From assembly GCF_018691265.1 (NCBI RefSeq), contig NW_024881296.1:9889427-9953426 (forward strand): a stretch of 64,000 nucleotides of DNA. The letters run 5' to 3'. Positions within the stretch are counted from its first letter, which is position 1, and every line of letters begins with the position of its first letter. Shown here piece after piece: positions 49,991-62,700 of this stretch. The stretch is from Tyto alba (taxonomy: Eukaryota > Chordata > Aves > Strigiformes > Tytonidae). A program made the position numbers and the translations under genes. The notes under the pieces are model-generated. The model was not told the DNA's origin and did not search any database. It worked only from the letters and a program-made list of their open reading frames with translations.

Positions 49991-52799
49991 CTGTCACAGC
50001 AAATTAGGAATGTCATGTCATTTGGTCTGAATGTTTCTGATATGCTATACATGTTCTACACATCAGTACTAGGGGTGAGTGTAAAATAAAAGTCTCACAT
50101 TTCAGGATAAATTTTATTTTAAAGCTTCTCAATGTATGCAATCAGACTTCAGGTCCTGTTTCTCACTCATGACACTCTAACAAGCCCTCACAACTATGCA
50201 AGAATCTCAATTTAATTCTTGTATGTATTTCTAAAGACTTCTGTGCGGGAGGACTATGAAGAGAGGCTTAAGAATTTGAGGCAATCTTAAGTTAAACCCA
50301 GAAACCTGAGGAAAATAATAGAAGATACTGTATCTATATGTTTTCTTATATTTTTTTTTTTTTAAAGCGAAAACCCAACACTATGCCACTTTCAATGAAA
50401 TCAGAAAAGTCAGTGCAGGTCTCTTGACCAAGGTTTTAGTTTCATATACATCTATCTGCATAATAAGGACCAGCCCAAACTGTCATATCACAACTACACG
50501 TTATATGTCCAAGCTCATTCTCAGACATGAGCTTAATAAAACCTTCAGATTGTTAAGAAATCATGCTACACTCCCCTCATTTCTTAGCACAGATTTCAGT
50601 GAATCTGTCTTTCCATCTGACTTTAAACATTCTCCCTTAGGTCACATATCCGCAGGGCTTTCCTGGAAGGAAAAGTTGTTGCTTGCCACCAGAGGAGATA
50701 AGACTAAACTCAGGCTTTCTATGAAATAGTAAGGACAAGGTCAACATAGCTTGGCTGAGCAGGGTTAAGGAGCATTCTGGGTCTGATGTTTTTTGTCTAG
50801 GGATAAGAAGAGAAGAACAGCATGGTGGCTAAGATCTGAATTGTCTTTGACCTCTCTTACAGTGGTGAATAACAGATGACTGAAGAAGACTATCAGAAAG
50901 GGAAAAATTGTAGTTTAGGGATATGCTGGGCCAGAAGCAGATCTTTGTGTTTAACAGCCTTGGCTTTTTTATTCTCTTTTTAAAAATACTTTTATAATAT
51001 AATTATGCAATCATTTTTAAACTATGGAGACTCTTGACATCTTCAATATTCTACATCAAGAAAGATCACTCTAACCCCATCAAAGAAACATCTACATTTT
51101 TCTATTTAGAATCAGATTATGCCAGTGTGTTGATGACAGAGGGTGAGCAGTCATTGCCTGTTATCTATTCACCTGACTCATGAAACCAGGGACTGCAGAA
51201 GTCCCTACCACTCACTTTTTTTAATTTTAAAGTGCCGTCATCTTTTAAATACCTCCCTCTGTGAAGACTATTGCATAACTTTGGTCATCTGTGTCACTCT
51301 TCTTTTATACTTTTGTAATTTTATTATATTCTTTTTGAGATGAGCATCAGGATTGCAAGCAATCCCCAAATCAGAAGGGTATGTTATGGATTAGTGCAGT
51401 GACAATGTGAAGTTTTTTCTTTAAATTTCCTAACATTCTTTTTGCTTTTCAAATTGTTGCTTTTCCTTCAAATATCATGAGTATTGATAATTGCTTTCAA
51501 AATGCCTGTTAAAATAAGGAAAAATGTCATGATAATTTCTGTAATTACTAGGCTTGACAGTGTTATAAAACCACCTTGAGTTCATGAAAATTACAACTAC
51601 TATAGCCTGCTGACTTTACATTGTAGGTGGATTTTAGCATTTGTATGTACTCCCAAATGATCTCTGGCAGATTGTCATCGCTTCCTGAAGTGTCTGTTAA
51701 CATTATGGTAAATTACACATTATAATTATAGTTTGCTCCTACCTACTCCCAATTTGGTTATTCATGTTTCAGGTATGATTGTTACCTTGTTTTTGAAAAG
51801 GTAAAAATATTTGTGGTGCCTGAATATTTTTTGTGGATTGTTTTAAAGTAATTTTTACCTTGATATCCAAATGGCATAGCCAATGATGAGGTCTAAGGAT
51901 GACATAAAGAATGACTTGCCTTAAATAAGATCCATATTTTCAACATCAGTAAATGAGTAGAAATGTTTCTTGTAAGATTCATTTTAAGTATGCCAGACAC
52001 TGGCAGCATAAAAAAAAGCAAAAATGCTTCTTTATCAAGCAGAAACAGGTACTCTCTGATTATGATTTCTAAGTTCAGTTGCCAACCTAGTCTAGAGATT
52101 TCCTATAGCTGTGGAAAATATACTTTGTGGGTAGAGCCTAACTCAGCTTCCCTGAGGTCAAAATAATCGTCTCTCACCAAAGATTTGTTACATTGCTAAT
52201 ACATACCAAAAGCTGACCTGGATTATCTGCCTCTCTATTGTCTTGCTTTTGTAACCCTTCCCACATTTCTTATCAGTAATTGCAGTGCATGCAAAAGATG
52301 CCTTGATGCAGACAAAGCACTGCAAACAGAACTGTAATCAGAAATAAGGTTTGCTTGTGGAAGAACAGCTGGCACAGATGGCAGGTCTGTGGATGGCACT
52401 GCAAACAGAACATCTATCTTGGAGCAGAGCTGGATGAATGTAGCATAATGGGATTTCTGAATATTTTTGTGAAACCTGCTGAGTTTCAGGCTAGCATCAT
52501 TGAGGGGCCCTATGCCCCTTTGTTCACTGAACAACAAAACTGGAAGTTTTTCTCATTATTCATGTAAAAGACCTGCACAGTTGCAATAGTTCAGGGATAA
52601 TTCAAATGAAATAATGGGGCCTTCTGCTACAAATACATATAGAGTGATTTGATGATCACATATTATGCTATGAATATACAATACTAATTGCAATCAGTCA
52701 CAGGCAATTTAATTTTGTAAACTGACGGTGCCTGCAGTCCCCCAAATAATTATGAATAGTAAATGTACAATAATATTTGTGGCTTGATAAGAGATTATT
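49991..52799. other. AT-rich unique DNA around a CR1 scrap
   Basis: Apart from the small CR1-like piece at 50245-50330 and a T13 run at 50351-50363, nothing was recognised. The 101-codon plus-strand frame at 50424-50729 and the 100-codon minus frame at 52235-52537 have no family pattern. Confidence 0.5.
50245..50330 (+). mobile_element. Small CR1-like scrap
   Basis: GACTATGAAGAGAGGCTTAA and the following sixty bases align with the CR1 ORF2 region that reads 'tatgaggaaaggttaaaaaa...ttagtcttgagaaaagaagactgagg'. Too short and diverged to be certain. Confidence 0.4.
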
Positions 52800-53941
52800 T
52801 AAGGAAAAGCAATTGACATCTTCTACCTGGACTTGTGCAAAACTTTTGACACTGTCCTGCATGATATCCTTGTGTCTGAATTGGAGAGACATGGATTTGA
52901 CAGATGGACCACTCAGTGGATAAGGAATTAACTTGATGGTTGCACTCAGAGAGTTACAGTCAACAGCTCAATGTTCAAGTGGAGACTAGCAATGAGTGGT
53001 GTTCCTCAGGGATTGGTATTGGGACCGGTACTGTTTAACATCTTTGCCCCTCAACAAGTTCACTGAAGACACCCCGCTGTGTGGTGCAGTTGACACACTG
53101 GAGGGAAGGGATGCCATCCAGAGGGACCTTGACAGGCATGAGAGGTGGGCCTGTGCAAACCTCAATGGAGTTCAACAAGGCTGAGTGCAAGGTCCTGCAC
53201 ATGGGTCAGGGCAATCCCAAGCACAAATGCAAGTTGGGTATAGAATGGATTAAGAACAGCCCTGTGGAGAAGGACTGTTGGTTGACGAGAAGTTCAGCAT
53301 GATCCAGCAATATGCACTTGCAGCCCAGAAACCCAGCCATATCCTGGGCTGCAGCAAGAGAAGTGTGGCCAGCAAGTCAAGGGAGGTCATTCTCTTCTTC
53401 TACTCCACTCTCGTAAGACCCCATCTGGAGTACTGTGTTCAGCTCTGGGGCCACCAACATAAGGAGGACATAGACCTGTTGGAGCAAGTCCAGAGGAAGT
53501 CTGTGAAGATGATCAGAGGGCTGGAGCACCTGCCTGATGAGGACCAGGCTGAGAGAGTTGGAGTTTTTCAGCCTAGAGAAGAGAAGGCTCTGGGGAGACC
53601 TTATAGTGGCCTTCCAGTACTTAAAGGGGGCCTACAGGAAAGATGGGGAGGGACACTTTATCAGGGGGTGTAGTGATAATGGTAATGGTTTTAAAATGAA
53701 AGAGGGCAAATTTAGATCAGATGTAAGGAAGAAGTACTTTACTGTGATGGTGGTGAGACACTAGAAGAAGTTGCCCAGAGAGATTGTGGATGCCCTCTCC
53801 CTGGAAGGGTTCAAGGCCAGGTTGGATGGGCTTTGAGCAACCTGGTCTAGTAGAAGGTGTGCCTGCTCATAGCAAGGGGGTTGGAACTAGATGATCTTTA
53901 AGGTCCCTTCCAAACTAAATCATTCTATGATTCTATGATTA
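52800..53941 (+). mobile_element. CR1 LINE, 5'-truncated, non-functional
   Basis: A non-LTR retrotransposon of the CR1 clade, the main LINE of birds. It starts inside the reverse-transcriptase domain at about 52800 and runs through the C-terminal region into the 3' untranslated region. The end reads GATGATCTTTAAGGTCCC and then two ATTCTATG octamers at about 53924-53941. Truncation at the 5' end and the octamer tail in place of poly(A) are the hallmarks of CR1 insertions, which usually lack clear target-site duplications. About 1.14 kb is kept from a full length of roughly 4.5 kb. It is the least diverged transposable element in the window but carries several frameshifts and stops. Confidence 0.97.
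52815..53830 (+). pseudogene. CR1 ORF2 reverse-transcriptase remnant
   Basis: The first palm motif is readable (YLDLCKTFDTV from about 52821) with its aspartate intact, and the SGVPQG motif follows at 52995. A stop interrupts the stretch between them (TGGATAAGGAATTAA). A small deletion near 53046 then removes the residues before the catalytic FADD motif and shifts the frame. The motif itself reads FTED at 53059-53070, so the first catalytic aspartate is glutamate. Further shifts occur between about 53160 and 53180, near 53280 and near 53540, after which the C-terminal region is readable to a stop at 53762-53764. Pieces such as RPHLEYCVQLWG (near 53419) are well kept. No functional protein is possible. 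Confidence 0.93.
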
Positions 53942-54640
53942 TTCATATACAGATATAACAACTATATCTAGTAATTGGGACAGAGTCCAAACCCAGTTCA
54001 TTCTCAGATTGATTACCCCTGGCTTTGGAGCCTATGAATTTGAAGACCACAACTCCTACATAGACCTCATTGCCACAACTTCTTAGTTAACTATAAGAAA
54101 AGGCTAGAGAGTACAAATCTTCAAAAAATAAAATTCTCCCTGTTTGATGGGTACTCTATGTCATTACACTGTCTCATCTTTGCCAACTCTGCAAGGACAT
54201 ATCATATATCTTCATTAATATCTGATACTTTTTCCCATGACAATCTTCAAGCAAGGTAGAAACATATGGTGCACAAGAACACCGGCAGGTGGAAAACAGT
54301 GTTAAAGGAGTGGTTACCAATGGGTTCTTATCAAAGTAGAAGCCTGTGCTCTTGAGTGTGGTTACAATCAAGACTTTCATTCATTGTGTTGGAAATGCAG
54401 TCACCATATTCTTTTTCACTTTCAGATTAAATGGAGGAGCTATGTGGACAACATGACCAATGCAATATGTTCAGAAAACACTTTCCTAAACCATATCTTG
54501 ATGTGTCCCAGCTCTGTTCTGATCCAGTGATTATTAATTAGCAGCACCTTTATGGAAAGGCTTTCAATTCAAAGTATACTCCTATTAGTTTGAAATAGAT
54601 TTTATTCAACAGAAAGGAATACAAATTATTATATTTTAGA
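53942..54640. other. Unique DNA between CR1 and hairpin
   Basis: AT-rich DNA without recognised repeats or genes. The single 68-codon minus frame has no motif. Confidence 0.5.
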
Positions 54641-54691
54641 CTAGGGAACTGACCAACTGATTGGTTTGTAGTCAGTTGGTCAGTTCCCTAG
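54641..54691. repeat. Perfect 20-bp inverted repeat with 11-nt loop
   Basis: CTAGGGAACTGACCAACTGA at 54641-54660 is followed after 11 bases by its exact reverse complement at 54672-54691. Both arms start or end with CTAG. The flanking bases do not pair, so the palindrome has sharp limits. Candidate readings are a recent inverted duplication (template switching during replication), the trace of a small inverted-repeat element, or a structured RNA hairpin. A perfect stem is unusual for a conserved microRNA precursor, which normally has mismatches and bulges. Confidence 0.9.
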
Positions 54692-57600
54692 CCTGGAGGA
54701 GACTATGCAGTTGATTGTGATTCATAAATTAGACATGTATCAACAGTGATGCCTGTTCTGAAAACAAAAAGTGAAACATTTCATGGGATGTGTAAGCAAG
54801 ACATATATGAGATGTGAAGTAATCCCCTAGCTATACTCAACTGTACTTTCAGGGCCAACTTTATCTGAACAGCTAAAACAGCATCCAAAGAGCAAAAGTT
54901 GCCATGTTTAGAAAAAATAACCTTCAAAGGGGGAAATGGGGTTATTCAGCATATCAAACAAAAAAAAAATGAAAAAAAAAACAACAAAAAGCAAAGGGAA
55001 AGACATAGTAAGTATTTTACCATGTAAAAAACAACTAAAGAGGAAGGAAATTAACACTCTTGCCCCAGGCAAAGAAGTTATAGGCTTGAATTACAGCAAG
55101 TGCATCTGAGGTTGGGCTGAAAAAATCTTTCTGATAGTAAAGATGATGAAGCCCAAGTATGGAAAGGGAATGTTGCAGAATCTCCTGCTGAGAGGTTTGT
55201 AATAGCAAATAAATTAAACACCATCTGGACAGGTTCTTACTCATACCTGTTTTCTGTGATCTTACACTGCTTTTGCATAAACAAATAAACATATTCCTTT
55301 TGTTAATGTAAGATAATAAAAAACCCTTGCTGTTGTTTTCCAAAACATATGGAAACATGTATATTGATGTTAATGGAGCAACATGATGTTAGTGATGTTC
55401 TCCAACTGTTTCTAGCCATATTGACTTTAAGACAGAACCTTCTTTGGTTCATTCTGATGCTTAGAAGAGTGGAGCACATTGAAACCTGATGGAAGTTTAC
55501 TGCCTTGAAGTCAGTGAATCCAGATTCATGTACATTGGATCTAAAATTGGCACTGAAATCATAAGTGCTTTTACTTTCTTAATTTAAAAAATCATTGCTA
55601 GTTCCATGAGGACAAGCCCACCCATTCATTGTTCTTAGGGTTAACCCACCCATCCATTCTCCTTTCTGATCCCGTTTGTTCTATCTTAACTTCCTTATCT
55701 TCTGTATTTCCTTCTTGAATTCTAATATTTATTTTTAAATATAAAAGCTAATAGGATCTGCCAGAAACTTAAAATTAAAAACTAGAGATTACAGGTGATT
55801 ATAATGTTATCTGAATTGTTATCTAACTACTGGCAGGTACTCCACAGTTACTACTGAAAACTTCAGTAACTGAATTTATTAAGCCTATAATAAACAAAAC
55901 CAGTAAGTTTAAAATTAAAACATTAAAAATTTTTACATTGAAGAATGAATTACTATTGGTATTTTAATAAGATATAAAATAAAAATGAACCTCCCACACT
56001 GGAATGCCTTTTCGTTATTACATAATGATAAATGGTTATGCATGTGCTCATGTATTTCTAAATGCAATAAATACAAAATGAATGCAACAAAATCCCCCGG
56101 TTAAATGCCATAATCGGTACTTGGATCACTGGATATAAAAATAATGGAAGACACATGCACCAAATTTTAGTTTCAGGAACTTACTCCATCTCCTGTGGCT
56201 TGAAGACTAACAGCTCCAACTGAGCCATCCCAACTGAATTGGCTGTAATGTGCTACTGCACTTACAGTGCACTATGTCTTTGGTGAGTGAACTATTTTCC
56301 TAATACAAGCATACATGTTTTATTCAGCACAGTAATGTGCTAAGTTCATGCATATGACCAGCTTTGATGGCTTATCTTGCAAGCAATAGTTTTATTGCTT
56401 ACAATCATTCTTTTTATCCTAAGATAAATACTAGGTATATTGGCTTTTGCATCACAGGCTGGAACTATAGACACTATTGTATTATGACTAACAATATTTG
56501 ATATACATTCACTGAGCTGCAAAAAAAGCATTTTACTAGTGTAGGACATCAGTCAGTGAACATTGAGATGCAAGTGATGTGAAACCTCTTGCAAAAACAG
56601 TTCTGGACCTCCTCGGGACACTGCTGTTACAGAGATCATCACAATCAGACGCTGACCAAAACACTGTGCACCCCAACAGACACCTGTTCTCTGCTCCTTG
56701 GTCAAAGAGCTCTCTCTTTCCTTTGGTGGCAACAGATTGTTATTTTGGACAATAATAAACAATTAAGCAAAATACAAATAAACAAAAATAAACAAAACTA
56801 GCATCTTTTAAAGGAAGTATCAGCATCACATGTGATTTAATAATAGATTTTAAAAGAACCCCCATATTTAGTGATGTAAGGCACTAAGTTTTAAATTTAA
56901 TTTGTGAATCTACTTTTTCTACTCTGTAAGCCTTCTGTCATTTAAATCAGCATAAATAATATGCAGTACATTGCACTCCTTACAGATTTTTATATCTTTC
57001 CTGGTATCTAAGGAACCATTTACTCTGAATATAGGATAATGTCATCAACAACATCCTTTAAGAATGATTAGGTAATTGTTGGATTTCTTAATGGCAACCA
57101 TTATTTTTTTTGGTTACTGACAGTTATATTGTCTTAATGTAAACACGTGTTGTTATAAAGTGTAATGTTATAGTTCTTTACATGACTCTAACAGATAGCC
57201 AACATAATTTTTAAATAATCCCGCTAGAATCCCTTCCCACAGCATCAATTGGTCTTGGTTGTTGTTGCACTCCAGGGCTACACTGCCAACTCGCACACAG
57301 ATTAATGCTTTAATTATGGCCCTTATTGGGGATTATTTCACGGAGAACTCATGCTGCTACTGAGGACTAACTATATATATATATGTTTTTCTGAATCATC
57401 AAATTAGTGTAGGAGATTGAGTCCCAGTTTGAAAAGGGACTTGTGAATTTTGGGCCCAGATTCTACCTACATGATCTTGGAAAAGATGGGATTTGGAGAA
57501 AAAGGAGTAAAATGAGATAGGGAGATGAGGTAGGGCTCAAAAGATTGCAAGTCATGATAGAGGAACTGGTAGAACATAGTCTACTAAAATGGAAAAAGGA

Positions 57601-59075
57601 ATAGCCTGAAATACTGTGCAAGTGTAAGTAGATAGTATTGTAACGACTTACAGATAGATACCAAGACCCATGATAATGCACGAATGGGAGGCAGATAGAT
57701 TCTCTTTTATTTGTCTGTGCACGTTTTTCCAAAATGTCACTGTGCATCATGCAAAATTCATTGCTAATATTTTTATTATTTCTTGCATATACATGATGTG
57801 CTATTAAAAAAAATAAACAGATTGATATTGTGCAATTTCAGAACTTTTCTTGGAGGAACCTCCTGAAGTGTGCTTGACAAATTAAGGACTTTCCACCAAA
57901 TACTCAGAGTTTCTGCCACTTGCTTAGGCCACGGGAATTATAATTTGAAATGTATTCTCCAATCAGCATCTAGTTATCTATATGAAAATAATGAGATAGA
58001 GACAGGCAGAAAGTAACCTATTTCCAACAGCAAATATTGAGAAACTCACTGTGGAACAGACAACAGCTTTCTAACCTTTCAATTCACTGGGATGTGAAAG
58101 AATTAAATTAAAGCCACTGGTCTGAATTATTAAGTTAGATTTTCCTTATTTGTCTATTCTAAATGAATCCAGAGCCTCCTGTCTTCAGAAGAGCAGAGCT
58201 TTGGTCAAAATTAATACAGATCCAGTAAAATACTGTTTTATCTGAACAGCCATAGAAGTAGAAAGGTTAAGTCCTATCTTTTCTTCTTCTCAAAACTTGT
58301 AAATCCTTTAAGACCAGAAAATACAGGTGTCCTTATCCCTGACTGGCTTGATTGGGTACAGATGACATTGATTAGTTTTTAAGTTAATGAATGTTATTCC
58401 CCTGTTTCTTTTGAAATTTCTGAAGCCTGTCTCTCAGAGTCCACCTCTTGAAAAAGTATATTCTAATCAATACCAGCCTGTCCCACTTTACAGAAACTAG
58501 TGATTTTCTTGATTTTCTTACAGCAACTCCTGGGACTTTGATGATGTTTAACTTCATCCATTTTCTATTTTCAATAATCATAGTGGAATAATTTTACTGC
58601 TTTTCTATACTGAAATTTTCTGTGCTGTCTCATCATCTCTGGGAAAAGCAAGACCTTAAATTATTAGTTTAACTCTACTACAGCAAGTTTTTCCATTTTA
58701 ACAGTGGCATTACTTGTGGGACAAGCAATATTATTGTCTTATAAAACTGCTAAATTATTAAATATTTTTATGTGTTATCAAAACATACATTCTTAGGCAA
58801 ACAGTCCTATAGAATAATTAATTTTAATATAACTTTGATTAGTAAGATTTGTGCCAATACCTACACATAATTCAGTTGGTCAGAAAAGTCCTTTCACTCT
58901 TTTATTAAGCAGTCATAACAGATCTTGAATGCACATAAATCACAAGCATTGTTTTACTTTATAGTTACTCTCCATTTTACAGTTATGTTCTATTTAGTTC
59001 ACAAAAATGACCCTAATTCATGAGCAAATCAACAAGTGAAGAATATTTTCTATTAAATTACAGGCCAATTCTCAC
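54692..59075. other. AT-rich unique DNA, no gene seen
   Basis: Contains A-rich runs at 54960-54988 and a short TA tract at about 57371-57384. The block at about 57090-57370 is evenly composed, with elements such as AAACACGTGTTG, and could be conserved noncoding sequence, but I cannot test this. The 107-codon minus frame at 55035-55358 has no family motif. Confidence 0.5.
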
Positions 59076-59790
59076 TGCTGTGGTGGTGCAATCCTCATCC
59101 CCTGGGCAGCTTGGTGCTAAGTGTGATTCTACCCATCTCCCCCAGGACATATGTCCACCTGGAGAGATAAGGACTGCTAATGGCAGTGAATCAGAACGTT
59201 AAGGAGCCTGGCTCCTGCCCCTCCCTCCGAAATGGTTATCACAGTCCATCATCTCCTAATGGTCTGGCACACCTGTACTGGTGATGTGATCAAATGAGAA
59301 CAATAACAGTTGCACCTTCATCAAATTCTTGTGCAACTGCTGGAAGATACCAGAGTAGTTCATTGTTCAAGCTGGGCCTGAGCAAAAACAAATGACAAAA
59401 CTCAGTTATCTTGGACCCTATAAATTGCGACTCCAACTGAGACCCTTTGAGCTCTCCTGGATCTTAGTGGGCCTGTGACCAGCAGATCCCCTGAGCTGGG
59501 ACACTGCTCAGGTATCAAAAACCTTAAGGTGTCATCTGCTGTCAGAGCTGACGAAAGGCCAGGGTGAAGTCAACCCACTCGAGTCTCAACTATTGCCTGT
59601 TGAGGAATGCCAAGGCATTGTGAGTATTTGTTCTAAACTCGAGAAGGGAACTTTTACTTTGAGCTAGCTTCTCTGACTCTCTGCCTATTGGTGTTTGGGT
59701 ATAAAATTTATTTTATTGGATCCAAATACTTTGTCGTGTGTCTGTGTTTGCATGTTTTTGTTTTTGTGTATACATGCACACATATATATA
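59076..59790 (+). mobile_element. LTR-like unit, probably endogenous retroviral
   Basis: The block differs in composition from its surroundings and follows LTR layout. It starts near TGCTGTGGTGGTGCAATCC and has a TATA box at 59419-59424 (CCCTATAAATTGCG). A structured downstream region includes GAGACCCTTTGAGCTCTCCTGG and GAGCTGGGACACTGCTCAGG. It ends with an A/T-rich polyadenylation-like region at about 59698-59717. I recognise these phrases from a dispersed bird LTR type. Neither terminus is certain, the AATAAA is imperfect, and no flanking duplication was found. No retroviral coding sequence is adjacent. Confidence 0.55.
59419..59424 (+). promoter_or_regulatory. TATA box of the LTR-like unit
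   Basis: TATAAA preceded by GGACCC, at a sensible U3 position. The GC-richer segment downstream fits an R/U5 region. Confidence 0.45.
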
Positions 59791-62700
59791 TTGATTTAAG
59801 ATACCATATAGTAAGTTAGAGTGAATCTTGTCATCTTAGAATCTGTAGATAAATTGCTATTTTAATTATAACATTTTCCTGAATTATTTTGTATGCATTT
59901 AAACTGGTTAATGATCAAGTACTATTAGTTATTAATAAATTTTGATTTGTTCTTAAATCATCACCGTACTAATGCTTTCATCCATGACAACTGCTCACGG
60001 AGGAGAAAGGCCTTTATAATCCTGCCATAAACCTTTAGCCATCCTCGGATGGGAAGTCCCTGTCTGTGGCATACTCTGTGCAGTTGTCCCTCAAAGCTGT
60101 CAGAAGAGGGTGATAAGAGGGAAAAAACATAAGGAAGAGGACATGTGCTTGTTCTCTACTGACATCGTGTCCACAAAGACCCTGGAAAAGTTTCTGTACT
60201 TAGTAACTGTATGTCAAAGCCAAGTTCTGGACCTAAGTATAAAGAAATCATAGCAGACTTCCTGAAATGCATTTATTCCCTACACATTGCCCTAGCTGGA
60301 AAAGAGATAACAAAGAATTTGCTTGACATCTTTGAAAACTGATCTTGATTATTGTCTTGCACAGAAGCCAGAGGGCATATGAGACATGTGTAAAAAACTT
60401 TCTTTCTATAGAATCTTCTTTTGGAATAATTAAAAAAAAAAAAAAAAAAGTGATGATATGCACAACTTCTAATTATCTCATGGCACCGCTGTTAGGAACA
60501 TCCCATAACACAAGAGAATATGACTAGAGCTAAAAATATAAAAATACGAGGTTAGCAAATGATTGCCTTTTCAGTGGAACTGACTCAAAAGTGTTATTTC
60601 TCAGATGTCTCCATATCTTATTTCAAAAATGACTGAGGTTCTTCAGAGCCAGCACTTTGCTGCACATTAAAACTAACTCTCTTTACACCTTGCAAAAAAT
60701 GTTATTCAGTATGTTTGCAGCATTATTACTACACCTTTCCACCAGACCAGTTCATAAAAATTATTTTATTTTTGTTCTTTCTGTATGGAAGAACTTGATA
60801 GTGGGGTCAGGTTTTTCTTTGCATACATTCTTTGTAAATAAAAAGGATTACGTCAAGGTCTGATTCATCTGAATGCAACAGGAATCAGACAAGAAGATAA
60901 AGTATTTACTCCCTATTCCAGTATTTTATAATATATATTATTCAAAGATTCTGTCTGAGATTCATTCTAGGTCACACTATAAGTTTTTTTGGCTGTCCAC
61001 TGTTTTTTTTCTGCTTCTTTTGCTGTCTCTGGTGTTTCTCTCGGACACAAACACACTGCTGCAATTCAATCGATATCTCACCCCACCTTTGTTAGCAGAA
61101 CTTCAGGATTTCCTTACGGCCCATGGCTTAAATCCTGCTACATATTATCATACATAATCTATTTTGGCAATCCAATCATATTAGTTTGGATTAATATTCC
61201 ATGGAAATTATGATTTTCTAATTTCTCCGAATAAAAGGCTGCCAAACCCCGTTTTCATTACATTTTCTCATATCTTAACCGTGTTTTTTATGGATTAATA
61301 GTAAGCCTTCTGAAATGAAAAATTCTAAGAAATTTATCTATAGTCTTAAACATTTACTCACTGTGGTCAGAAGAGATGACTGATTACAAATACCCTACAT
61401 ACTGCTATTTTCAGGAGATCTTCAGTAACACATAGTGATAGCTCAACCTGCTGGTTGACTGAAATCACCTACTTTATCTTCTTGAAAGGTTGGCAGTCAG
61501 TGCACAGTGGAAGGTGATGAGGGGGATCCCAGCCATACTAAAAATCTGTGAAATTCTTCTGAAGCAAATTAAGAAGTCTAAGTATCTGAAAAGGCAGAAG
61601 AGGGCTGAGGATTTTGTGTTTCCCTGACTGGGTAAGTGATATTCACCCCCAGAAGTACAAGGCATGTAACCGTGGTAGTATACAGCTTGATATAATTACC
61701 TCTTCCTGAAGCACCTCAGGAATTTTAAACTTGAAAATTACTATGTTGGATAAAAGTATGTGTTCGCTAGGTTGATACCAAATAAACCACACAAAAAAAC
61801 AACCACAAAAAAATTCCCTTTAGAGTCAACATCAGGAAAAATCAAATCTTAACTAATATGGAAATAAATAGACCTTGAAAGAACTTATTGGATGACACAC
61901 TGGGAAAAGATCAGACAAATATGTTGTGAATGTTATACTGACATTAAGGCTTAAACTCCATTTAACCAATTACTTCAGAAATGCTGCTTCTAAATAGGTA
62001 ATTTATACATGTCAAATGTATCTGCTTGTCTCCTGCTTAGTATAATCAAAAGTATGATATTCCAAGTCAGAGGAGAAATAACTACACAACACACATGGTA
62101 AGGGAATATGAGGAAGAATGGACTTGCCAAATGTAGATTCTATACCTGTTCCTTCTTCATTTGACTTGGGTTTCGGAAAAGCTAATGTTTATTTTCAGAT
62201 TATTTCCTAGGGAGAAATGAGCAAATATAAATCCACATTTTCTTCCTGGTGCAACTGCTCAAATTCACATCAAAATTAACTGATTCTGTTTACAACAGCA
62301 GATAATTTTACCACAAATATTTGCTCAAAATCAGTGCACGTCCTGAGTTCATAACATATCTTATTCTACTGCAGCAAATCTGCTGTGAGTCAGTAGGTCT
62401 TATCCCACAAATAAGATGACACCCACAAAATTCTCTCTTTTTAAAAAGATGACCTTTTCCAGACTGCTTCTCATCTTGCTGGCAAGAAAAGTACAAATTC
62501 CAGATCATTAAGACTTCCACAGTCTACATGGATAACCCTGGAATGAATTTATTCCTTCTGTCAAGGGTATACTTCAGAAGGATAACTTCCACTGTGCTGC
62601 TCCAGCTATATAACAGAGCATCCACAAAACTGGGATTTTACTCCAATTCTGTCAGAATCCTCACACTCCTCCTCTAACAGTACCTTCTTTAAACCACAGT

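Noticed and set aside
53278..53673. 131-codon plus-strand frame as a host gene
   Set aside because: It is the C-terminal part of CR1 ORF2 in one frame, with the correct preceding and following parts in other frames.
61474..61665. Minus-strand frame and plus-strand GTAAGT near 61628
   Set aside because: The donor-like site is on the opposite strand from the frame, and no acceptor or coding-like sequence precedes it.
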